Origin: Marinosulfonomonas sp.
Lineage (GTDB): Bacteria > Pseudomonadota > Alphaproteobacteria > Rhodobacterales > Rhodobacteraceae
Assembly: GCA_026989405.1 (NCBI GenBank)
Contig: JALSJL010000353.1
Coordinates: 1-13,387 of the forward strand
DNA: 13,387 nt
Direction of reading: 5' to 3'
The notes under the pieces were generated by a model. The model ran no database searches. It saw nothing but the letters and a program-made list of their open reading frames with translations, and was not told where the DNA came from. Shown piece by piece: positions 1-5,945 of this stretch. The translations under genes and the position numbers were made by a program. How positions within the stretch are numbered: the first letter of the stretch is position 1; the number at the start of each line of letters is the position of its first letter.

Positions 1-909
1 CCGATCGACATTTCCGCCGACAGCACGTTCAGACTGGCGCTCGAAGCACAGGATCGCGGGCATGCGCTTTTCTACTATACACCCGACATGCTTGCCTATG
101 AAAACGGCCGGGTAACCGCGCGAGGCTGGCCGCTGACGGTGCGCAATGTCAGGGGCGACCACTTTCGGCTGGGTGACATGAAAACCGTCGATCTGTCCGA
201 CTTCGACGTTGTGTGGTTGCGCCAGGATCCACCGTTTGACATGGGCTATATCACCACGACCCACCTGCTGGATCTGGTCCACCCGGACACTTTGGTGGTG
301 AATGATCCCTTCTGGGTGCGGAACTATCCGGAAAAACTGCTTGTCCTGCAATTCCCCGAGCTCATTCCACCGACCACGATCGCGCGTGATCTGGATGTCA
401 TCCGCGCGTTCAAGCAGGAGCATGGCGACATCATCCTGAAACCGCTCTACGGCAACGGTGGCGCCGGGGTGTTCCGGCTGGGCCGGGAAGATCGCAACCT
501 TGCGTCGTTGCATGAGCTTTTCACCGGTATCAACAACGAGCCGCTGATCGCGCAGAAATTTCTGCCCGATGTGTCAAACGGCGACAAGCGGATCATTCTT
601 GTCGACGGTCAGCCGGTCGGGGCAATCAATCGGGTGCCCAAGACCGGGGAGACGCGCTCGAACATGCATGTGGGCGGGCGGGCGGAGGCCTCGGTTCTCA
701 GCGCGCGCGACAAGGAAATCTGTCGCGCGATCGGGCCGCTGTTGAAGGAAAAGGGCCAGATTTTTGTCGGCATCGACGTGATCGGTGACTACCTTACGGA
801 AATCAACCTGACCTCGCCGACGGGCCTGCAGGAGTTGGAGCGGTTCGAGGGAACCAATGCGGCCAGACTGATCTGGCAGGCGATCGAAAAGCGGCGCGCC
901 GAGGCATGA
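1..909 (+). CDS. gshB: Glutathione synthetase, 5'-truncated by window edge
   Basis: ATP-dependent ligase that joins gamma-glutamylcysteine and glycine to make glutathione in the cytoplasm. The reading frame is open from base 1, so the true start lies just upstream. 302 codons are visible; the usual length is about 315, so only about 10-15 N-terminal residues are missing. The first ATG inside the window (88) is internal: conserved residues (ADSTFRLALEAQDRGH, FYYTPD) precede it. Seen: the ATP-grasp lysine and glycine-rich loop (ILKPLYGNGGAGVF), the NGDKRIILVDG strand, VGGRAEA, and the C-terminal metal/ATP-site segment INLTSPTGLQE. The stop overlaps the next start (ATGA, 906-909), so the hydrolase is probably translationally coupled. 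The promoter is outside the window. The family call is firm. Confidence 0.97.
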   Translation, partial: PIDISADSTFRLALEAQDRGHALFYYTPDMLAYENGRVTARGWPLTVRNVRGDHFRLGDMKTVDLSDFDVVWLRQDPPFDMGYITTTHLLDLVHPDTLVVNDPFWVRNYPEKLLVLQFPELIPPTTIARDLDVIRAFKQEHGDIILKPLYGNGGAGVFRLGREDRNLASLHELFTGINNEPLIAQKFLPDVSNGDKRIILVDGQPVGAINRVPKTGETRSNMHVGGRAEASVLSARDKEICRAIGPLLKEKGQIFVGIDVIGDYLTEINLTSPTGLQELERFEGTNAARLIWQAIEKRRAEA

Positions 910-1838
910 GCCTGCGTCAGGCGGTCCTGGTTGGCGCAATGGCAACTTTTGTCAGGCCGGGCCTCAAACGTGTGAAGACACCCGAAAGCGCGCGCCGCAG
1001 GTTCGAACGCACGGCGCGATTGCTGTTTCGCATACCGCCCTGCACCTGGTTCCACGACGACAGCGTTCCAGCTGCGGGGGGCAGCCGAATGGCCATGTGG
1101 TCGGAATCGTCTGCACGCGCCACCCGTGCAGTCGTTCTGTATTTTCACGGAGGCGGCTATATCGCCGGCAGCCCGCACACACACCGCGTCATCACGGGGC
1201 GCCTGGCGCGCGAGGCCGGTGTGCGCGTGTTCGCGCCGGACTACAGGCTGGCCCCGGAATCGCCATTTCCAGCTGCATTGGAAGACGCACGCGCCGCTTT
1301 CACAGAGCTGCGCCGTCGCGGATATCGCCCCGGCGATATCGTGATTGGCGGTGACAGCGCGGGTGGCGGGCTTGCACTGGCCTTGCTGGCGCAGCTGTGC
1401 GCCGAAGGCGAGGCCCCGGCCGCAGCCTTTGCGTTTTCGCCCTGGACCGACCTGGCCCTGACCGGTGACAGCCTTGAAGGCAATCGCAGAAGCGATGTCA
1501 TTCTGCTGCCCTCGCGGATCAGGGAAATGCGCGACTACTATGCCAACGGCGCCGATCCGCGCGACCCGCGGCTGTCGCCCCTGTATGCCGATTTCCCCGG
1601 ATGCCCGCCGGTTCTTCTCCAGGTTTCCGAGGCCGAGATACTTGCGGACGACGCGTTTCGCATGGCCCGCGCCCTGGAAAACGGTGGCGTGCGCGTTCGT
1701 CTGGAAACCTGGGCCAATTCTCCGCATGTCTGGCAGATATTTGATGGCTGGATCCCGGAAGCTCGCGAGGCATTGCAGAATTCGGGCCGGTTCATCAGGC
1801 GGGCACTTGGGCTTCCGCGTTTGCCATCCGGAAACTGA
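906..1838 (+). CDS. Alpha/beta hydrolase of the HSL (GDSAG) esterase type
   Basis: 310 aa, probably a cytoplasmic carboxylesterase/lipase-like enzyme; the substrate cannot be told from sequence. Oxyanion-hole motif HGGG at residues 81-84, nucleophile elbow GDSAGG with Ser151, and catalytic His274 in SPHVWQ identify the hormone-sensitive-lipase family. The expected acid motif DPLxD appears as EILADD (245-250), so the acid is Glu245 or a neighbouring Asp (248/249); this is a variant worth noting. No signal peptide is convincing; the N-terminus (AVLVGAMATFV) is mildly hydrophobic. The start at 906 overlaps the gshB stop by 4 nt and has no separate Shine-Dalgarno at good spacing, which suggests coupling. 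The last 44 bp overlap the 3' end of comM on the opposite strand. A link to glutathione metabolism (e.g. a glutathione thioester) is speculation from position only. Confidence 0.9.
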   Translation: MSLRQAVLVGAMATFVRPGLKRVKTPESARRRFERTARLLFRIPPCTWFHDDSVPAAGGSRMAMWSESSARATRAVVLYFHGGGYIAGSPHTHRVITGRLAREAGVRVFAPDYRLAPESPFPAALEDARAAFTELRRRGYRPGDIVIGGDSAGGGLALALLAQLCAEGEAPAAAFAFSPWTDLALTGDSLEGNRRSDVILLPSRIREMRDYYANGADPRDPRLSPLYADFPGCPPVLLQVSEAEILADDAFRMARALENGGVRVRLETWANSPHVWQIFDGWIPEAREALQNSGRFIRRALGLPRLPSGN

Positions 1839-3318
1839 CAGCTTCGGCAATGTGCACCCTGGTAACGGTTCCCGAGCCGGCCAGATCGGCGATCGTGCGC
1901 GCGACGCGCAATACGCGGTGATAGCCGCGCGCGGACAGGCCAAACCTTTCGGCCACGGCCGTCAACAGCGCAAGCCCATCTGCATCCGGCCGGGCAACAT
2001 GCTCGAGAATGCTGCCCTCGGCATCCGAATTGACACGAATTTCGGGCGTGTCCCGGTAGCGTTCTGTCTGGATGTCCCGGGCCGCGCGAACCCGTTCGGC
2101 GATTTGGGCCGACGTGTCGCTCGACGCCGGCATGTCAAGTTCACCGAAGGCCACCGGCCCGATATCCAGACGCAGGTCGAACCGGTCGAGCAGTGGCCCG
2201 GATATCCGCCCAAGATAGTCTTCCCCACATTGCGGAGCCCGAGCGCAGGCCCGAGATGGGTCCGCAAGATGGCCGCATTTGCACGGGTTGGCCGCGGCAA
2301 CCAGCATGAACCGGCAGGGGTAGCGCACATGTGCGTTGGCGCGACTCACGACGATCCGGCCGGTTTCGATCGGCTGGCGCAGCGTTTCCAGCACGGCGCG
2401 CGGAAATTCGGGAAACTCATCCATGAACAGGACACCGTTATGGGCCAATGAAACCTCGCCCGGCCTGGCGCCTTTGCCCCCGCCCACGATGGCGGCCATT
2501 GACGCCGTGTGGTGCGGCTCACGAAACGGGCGTTCGCGGGAAATCCCCCCCTCGTCGAGCAATCCCGACAGCGAGTGGATCATTGACGTTTCCAGCGCCT
2601 CGGCTGCCGACAGTTGCGGCAAGATGCCCGGCAGCCGCGCGGCAAGCATCGATTTGCCGGAACCGGGGGGGCCGACCAGAAGCGTGTGATGGCGCCCGGC
2701 TGCCGCGATTTCGAGGGCGCGTTTTGCGCGCTCCTGGCCTATGACATCCCGAAAATCCCGGATGCCGGCAGCCTTGCAGACTTCACCTGGCTCTGACGGG
2801 GCGATCGGCGTCTGGCCGCTGAAATGCTGAACCGCAGCCAGGAGAGAGGTGGGAGCAATGACTTGTGTCGCCCCGACCCAGGCGGCTTCGGCGCCGCAGG
2901 GCGCTGGACAAAGCAAGGCACGGTCTTCTTCGGCAGCCGCCATTGCGGCGGGAAGGGCGCCAGTGACCGCAACAAGCGTTCCGTCCAGCGAAAGTTCACC
3001 AAGGGCAATGAAATTTTCAACGTCTTCACGCGGCACGATATCCAGGGCGGCCAGCAAGGCCATGGCGATCGGAAGATCAAAATGCGAGCCGATCTTGGGC
3101 AGGTTCGCCGGCGACAGGTTGACGGTGATGCGCTTTGACGGCAGGGCGATGGCCATGGCCGACAGGGCCGAGCGCACCCGCTCGCGGGCCTCGGTCACGG
3201 CCTTGTCCGGCAATCCGACAATCGAAAACGCCGGCAGCCCGGGCGATACGGCGCACTGCACTTCGACAATGCGCGCCGTGATCCCCTCGAATGCCACGGT
3301 ATAGGCCCGCGTAACCAT
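1795..3318 (-). CDS. comM: ComM/YifB-family Mg-chelatase-like AAA+ ATPase
   Basis: 507 aa, the normal length for ComM. In naturally competent bacteria ComM is a hexameric helicase that drives branch migration of incoming single-stranded DNA during transformation; in Rhodobacterales the homologue is reported to support uptake and recombination of gene-transfer-agent DNA. Seen: N-terminal ChlI/Lon-like domain (about 1-165, with GLPDKAV and NLSPANLPKIGSHFDLPIA), Walker A GPPGSGKS (216-223), Walker B VLFMDEF (296-302), the cysteine cluster NPCKCGH...ACARAPQC (346-364), and the arginine-finger segment ISGPLLDRFD. The C-terminal Mg-chelatase domain ends with HIAEAVSFRM. Start at 3318 is supported by AAGGAG (3326-3331), 7 nt upstream. 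The upstream GST gene ends 82 bp away; an AT-rich stretch between them carries a CtrA-like motif. The 3' end overlaps the convergent hydrolase. Confidence 0.95.
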   Translation of the reverse strand: MVTRAYTVAFEGITARIVEVQCAVSPGLPAFSIVGLPDKAVTEARERVRSALSAMAIALPSKRITVNLSPANLPKIGSHFDLPIAMALLAALDIVPREDVENFIALGELSLDGTLVAVTGALPAAMAAAEEDRALLCPAPCGAEAAWVGATQVIAPTSLLAAVQHFSGQTPIAPSEPGEVCKAAGIRDFRDVIGQERAKRALEIAAAGRHHTLLVGPPGSGKSMLAARLPGILPQLSAAEALETSMIHSLSGLLDEGGISRERPFREPHHTASMAAIVGGGKGARPGEVSLAHNGVLFMDEFPEFPRAVLETLRQPIETGRIVVSRANAHVRYPCRFMLVAAANPCKCGHLADPSRACARAPQCGEDYLGRISGPLLDRFDLRLDIGPVAFGELDMPASSDTSAQIAERVRAARDIQTERYRDTPEIRVNSDAEGSILEHVARPDADGLALLTAVAERFGLSARGYHRVLRVARTIADLAGSGTVTRVHIAEAVSFRMANAEAQVPA

Positions 3319-3339
3319 GCCGGTTCTCCTTGCCAGACC

Positions 3340-3378
3340 GGTTAATGGTTAAGGCGGGAATTGTTTAAAATTGGTAAA
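3340..3378 (-). promoter_or_regulatory. AT-rich control region of comM with CtrA-like motifs
   Basis: Read on the - strand, this stretch contains TTTACCAATTTTAAAC (3378-3363), which matches 7 of the 9 fixed positions of the CtrA box TTAA-N7-TTAAC. Closer to the gene is TTAACCATTAACC (3352-3340): two TTAACC half-sites 7 bp apart, the first embedded in the octamer TTAACCAT described as a CtrA half-site motif in Caulobacter. It lies 22-60 nt from the comM start in an otherwise GC-rich window. CtrA control of competence-type genes including comM is known in gene-transfer-agent-producing Rhodobacterales; binding here is inferred. I could not place an unambiguous -10 box. Confidence 0.45.
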
Positions 3379-3400
3379 TTCTCGCCGGCAGCCCGAGGTG

Positions 3401-4087
3401 TCAGTCCGGCGCGGGCCAGGCGGTGGTTGGCAGATCCAGGGCATAGGGAACCGGGTCGTATGATTTCTGCAGGCCGGCTGCGCGCCACGACCGGAAGGCC
3501 GGGTCTGCGAGGTGCTGGTCGACATAGCCCTGCGCAGCGGCATCGACCGGCAGAGCATAGCCGGCAATGCGCGCAGCGACCGGGGCAAAGAATACATCGG
3601 CCAGAGAGTAGGCGCCGAACAGCCATGGCCCGTCCTGGCCGTGGCGTTGGCGGGCCAGTGACCAAAGCTCTTGCAGGCGTTGCAGATCGGCGCCGAGGTC
3701 ATGCGAAACCTCGAACCCGACAAACTGGTGCAACAGTTGCATCGGGCATTCGTTGCGCAGCGCGCCGAACCCCGAGTGCATCTCGGCCACCATCCATCGC
3801 GCGAGCGCCCGCGCCGAGGGCGCGGCCGGCCACAACCCGGCATCGGGATGGCGCTCTGCCAGGGTCTCGGCCATTGCCAGCGTGTCCCCGACCGCATCGC
3901 CGTCCGGGGTCCGCATCACGGGCACCAGGCGTGCGGGTGCGAGCTCGGCGAGGTCTTCGGCCATGGTGCCGTCATAGAGGCCAACCATGCGCGTGCGAAA
4001 CGGGATGTCGAATTTCTCGAACATCAGCCATCCGCGCAGCGACCAGCTTGAAAACGTCTGATCGCCGATGAAAAGGTCATAGGGCAT
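3401..4087 (-). CDS. Glutathione S-transferase family protein
   Basis: 228 aa, typical GST length, probably cytosolic. The N-terminal thioredoxin-like domain (about 1-80) has FSSWSLR at 12-18; the serine pair matches the zeta/maleylacetoacetate-isomerase-like SSxS active site. It also has the cis-proline segment LVPVM and the gamma-glutamyl-binding DTLAMAETL segment. The helical C-terminal domain includes GPWLFGAYSLADVFFAP, the N-capping/hydrophobic-staple motif of GSTs. Substrate is not predictable; it could be a detoxification, isomerase or glutathionyl-lyase enzyme. The start at 4087 is set by the conserved first beta-strand (YDLFIG). No Shine-Dalgarno precedes it, and a weak -10-like box lies only 6 nt upstream, so it may be leaderless. 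comM follows 82 bp downstream on the same strand. Confidence 0.93.
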   Translation of the reverse strand: MPYDLFIGDQTFSSWSLRGWLMFEKFDIPFRTRMVGLYDGTMAEDLAELAPARLVPVMRTPDGDAVGDTLAMAETLAERHPDAGLWPAAPSARALARWMVAEMHSGFGALRNECPMQLLHQFVGFEVSHDLGADLQRLQELWSLARQRHGQDGPWLFGAYSLADVFFAPVAARIAGYALPVDAAAQGYVDQHLADPAFRSWRAAGLQKSYDPVPYALDLPTTAWPAPD

Positions 4088-4238
4088 GTGCCAAGCAAAG
4101 CGCCCTGCCGGGCCAAAGTAAAATCGTGATCTGTGAAAACGGCATCACCGGCCTTGATGGGACAGTTTGCCCGTTTGAAGGGATGCCGGCACTTGCGCTA
4201 TGCAGGGGGCGGCTTTTTTATGGCGGGCGGATACTCGG
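4088..4238. promoter_or_regulatory. Divergent control region between GST and phospholipase genes
   Basis: 151 bp between divergent starts. On the - strand, TTTACT (4122-4117) and TTTGCT (4099-4094) sit 17 bp apart; the second ends 6 nt before the GST ATG, which would give a leaderless transcript, but it lacks the conserved A at -10 position 2. On the + strand, TTGAAG (4175-4180) and TATGCA (4199-4204) are 18 bp apart and would start transcription near 4211, after the in-frame ATG at 4200 and before the ATG at 4239. Both are weak promoter calls. No strong hairpin or operator is visible. Confidence 0.3.
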
Positions 4239-4703
4239 ATGCGGTTGCATGTGCGCAATTTCTTTTTGGCAGGTCTTGTGCAGCTTCTAGCGGCCGGGGT
4301 CGCCGCGGCCCAGGACAATTCCTGGATCGATATCCCGATCTACGGGAACTGGTGCGGACCGAACCACCCCGAGAACATGTCGCGCGCCGCGCCGCCGGTT
4401 GACGCGCTGGATGCGGCCTGCATGCGGCACGACCAATGCACGGCCGCGCGCGGGCGGTTTGATTGCGGCTGTGATATCGGCCTGTTGCAAGAACTTCGGG
4501 CCACGCATTGGCCCAACCCGGTCATCGGGCGAAACGCGCGGGCGATCTACGATGCCATTGCGATGGTGCCCTGCACGTCTCCTGACGGCATGGCGGTGAA
4601 ACAGTCGATGTTCACCGCAGACCTGATGCGCGACGTGATGACCGGGCAGGGCACGCCGATGGACGTGCTCGACCGTTGGCGACGGCTGGCGCCGGTGCCA
4701 TGA
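4239..4703 (+). CDS. Exported phospholipase A2-like protein
   Basis: 154 aa from the ATG at 4239. This start gives a clean signal peptide: charged MRLHVRN, hydrophobic FFLAGLVQLLAAGVA, and an AAA-Q type cleavage site near residue 24. An upstream in-frame ATG at 4200 would add 13 residues and spoil it. The mature part shows secreted PLA2 hallmarks: a calcium-loop-like YGNWCG (35-40), CMRHDQC (61-67) with the catalytic His64 and Ca-binding Asp65, and CGCD (76-79) with Asp79 placed like the second catalytic Asp. Six mature cysteines (39, 61, 67, 76, 78, 112) could form three disulfides. The VDALDAACMRHDQC block resembles plant-type and prokaryotic small PLA2s. The expected role is Ca-dependent hydrolysis of the sn-2 acyl ester of phospholipids in periplasm or outside the cell. 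The calcium loop reads CGPNH rather than CGxGG, so activity is not certain. It converges on the cobC-like gene with a 6-nt gap. Confidence 0.8.
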   Translation: MRLHVRNFFLAGLVQLLAAGVAAAQDNSWIDIPIYGNWCGPNHPENMSRAAPPVDALDAACMRHDQCTAARGRFDCGCDIGLLQELRATHWPNPVIGRNARAIYDAIAMVPCTSPDGMAVKQSMFTADLMRDVMTGQGTPMDVLDRWRRLAPVP

Positions 4704-4709
4704 GGGCTG

Positions 4710-5285
4710 TCAGGGCTGAAGGTTTGCGCTGACAAGCTGCCAGTTGCTGCCCTCCTGGCGCAGGCAGGTTACCGACAGCGGCTCGATCGGGTGCGCCATG
4801 GCCGCGCTGGCAGAACCAAGCGCGCGTTCAAGCTGGGTCATGATCACCCCGATATGGGCGACGGCGATGATATCGCGCGTGCGCAGCTGCGCGCTGGTAG
4901 CATCGACAAAGGCGCCGACGCGCTCTGCCAGTTCATTCCAGCTTTCGCCGTTCGGGGGGCGCACATCGCCGGGGGTTTCCCAGAATTGCCGGCTGAGCTG
5001 CGGGTCGCGCCGGTTGACCTCATCAAAGGTCAGCCCGTCCCAGTCTCCGAAGTTGAATTCACGCAGCGCCGGGGCATCGGGCAGGCGCAAGCCAGAGCCG
5101 GCAATGGCATCGGCGGTCCGGGCTGCGCGCTGAAGGTCGGAGGCAACCAGCGTGGCCCCGTGCGGCAGGTGGGCCCGCAGCCGCGCAACGCGCGCGGTGT
5201 CGGACAGGTCGGCCGGCACGTCTCGCCAGCCGGTGAAGGCCCTTTCATGGGTCGGGCCGTGGCGCACCCACCACCAGGTTGTCAT
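4710..5285 (-). CDS. cobC: Histidine phosphatase, probable alpha-ribazole phosphatase
   Basis: 191 aa. The phosphohistidine enzyme signature VRHGPT gives Arg8 and His9, with Arg53 in SDLQRAARTA, Glu76 in REFNFGDWDGLTFDEV, and His144 in AVAHIGV completing the active site of the histidine (phosphoglycerate-mutase) superfamily. The REFNFGDWDG stretch and the PNGES motif (111-115) fit CobC-like enzymes. CobC removes the phosphate from alpha-ribazole-5'-phosphate (or from adenosylcobalamin-phosphate) in the last steps of B12 assembly. The start overlaps the cobU stop by ATGA (5282-5285), a strong contextual argument for this function over a general phosphatase. The protein alone would not settle the substrate. 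Confidence 0.85.
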   Translation of the reverse strand: MTTWWWVRHGPTHERAFTGWRDVPADLSDTARVARLRAHLPHGATLVASDLQRAARTADAIAGSGLRLPDAPALREFNFGDWDGLTFDEVNRRDPQLSRQFWETPGDVRPPNGESWNELAERVGAFVDATSAQLRTRDIIAVAHIGVIMTQLERALGSASAAMAHPIEPLSVTCLRQEGSNWQLVSANLQP

Positions 5286-5815
5286 GGTCCTGTCTCGGGC
5301 AACCGCCCTTTCAGGACAGCGGCAAGCCCGGCGGTCACGAAAACCACCAGCCCGGCGGCCTCGGCCAGCCGGATATTGAGCCGGCCCTGTTCTTCGCGAA
5401 ACCGGCGCGACAGGGCGTCTGCGGGGACGATGCCTTGCCCCACTTCGTTCGAGACGATGACCACGGTTGCGGGGCTGTCGTGCAGCGCCGCAATCAGGCG
5501 ATTGCTTTCGCCTGCCAGCGCGCTGCCCGCCAGCAGGTGATTGCTGAGCCAGAGTGTTGCGCAGTCAAGAAGAACGATGTCACCGGCGGAAACGCGCGTC
5601 AGAGCCGCGGCCACGTCAAGCGGTTCTTCGATCGTGCGCCAACCGTCGTCTCGTCGTTGCCGGTGGCGCGAGATTTTCAGCTGCATTTCCTCATCGAGCG
5701 GTTGCGCCGACGCAAGGTAGACCCGTGGCCTGCCGGCGCCGATCACGAAGGCCTCGGCCCAGGCCGACTTGCCGGAGGCGGCGCCGCCAAGGACAAGGGT
5801 CAGTTTCGGATACAT
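5282..5815 (-). CDS. cobU: Adenosylcobinamide kinase / adenosylcobinamide-phosphate guanylyltransferase
   Basis: 177 aa, normal family length (called CobP in some alphaproteobacteria). It phosphorylates adenosylcobinamide and then transfers GMP to form adenosyl-GDP-cobinamide, the activated ring used by cobalamin synthase. Seen: P-loop GGAASGKS (10-17), the VYLASAQPLDEEM strand, His51 in ISRHRQRR (equivalent to the guanylylated histidine), GWRTIEEPLDV, VLLDCATLWLSN (81-92) and the VSNEVGQGIVP segment. The start at 5815 is set by homology (MYPKLTLVLGG). Only a modest GGCAGG lies at roughly 12 nt; a perfect AGGAGG on this strand (5851-5846) is about 30 nt upstream and has no in-frame start behind it. 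The gene diverges from coaBC and is first of a two-gene unit with cobC. Confidence 0.95.
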   Translation of the reverse strand: MYPKLTLVLGGAASGKSAWAEAFVIGAGRPRVYLASAQPLDEEMQLKISRHRQRRDDGWRTIEEPLDVAAALTRVSAGDIVLLDCATLWLSNHLLAGSALAGESNRLIAALHDSPATVVIVSNEVGQGIVPADALSRRFREEQGRLNIRLAEAAGLVVFVTAGLAAVLKGRLPETGP

Positions 5816-5889
5816 TGCGTGCTTTGCCTGCCAATTGTTCGTCTGCCTCCTGCGTATCGTCAGGCGCGCCGCTTGAAAAGGTTAAGCGG

Positions 5890-5918
5890 TTGAGTTTCCG
5901 CAATCTGCCGCCTAGGGT
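5890..5918 (+). promoter_or_regulatory. Sigma-70-type promoter of coaBC
   Basis: TTGAGT (5890-5895) and TAGGGT (5913-5918) are separated by exactly 17 bp. Transcription would begin near 5925 and leave a leader of about 20 nt containing GAAAGG (5934-5939), 6 nt before the coaBC ATG. The TAGGGT form of the -10 box is common in GC-rich Rhodobacterales. A single GGTTAA half-site (5880-5885) lies just upstream. No terminator or other gene is visible in the remaining 5816-5945 interval. Confidence 0.65.
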
Positions 5919-5945
5919 TTTCGCAAGGTCCACGAAAGGCAGCCC

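Noticed and set aside
789..1943. A 384-codon open frame on the - strand opposite gshB and the hydrolase
   Set aside because: It would span the ends of three recognised genes and has no domain-like sequence; a typical high-GC shadow.
1465..2451. A 328-codon open frame on the + strand running from the hydrolase into comM antisense
   Set aside because: It overlaps two firmly identified genes and shows no homology-like pattern.
3401..4087. A functional gshB-GST glutathione island
   Set aside because: The two genes are on opposite strands and separated by the hydrolase and comM, so a shared regulon is not supported by the layout alone.
5691..5933. An 80-codon - strand frame whose interior contains the perfect AGGAGG at 5851-5846
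   Set aside because: The AGGAGG lies inside the frame, not before its start, and most of the frame overlaps cobU out of register. No likely product.
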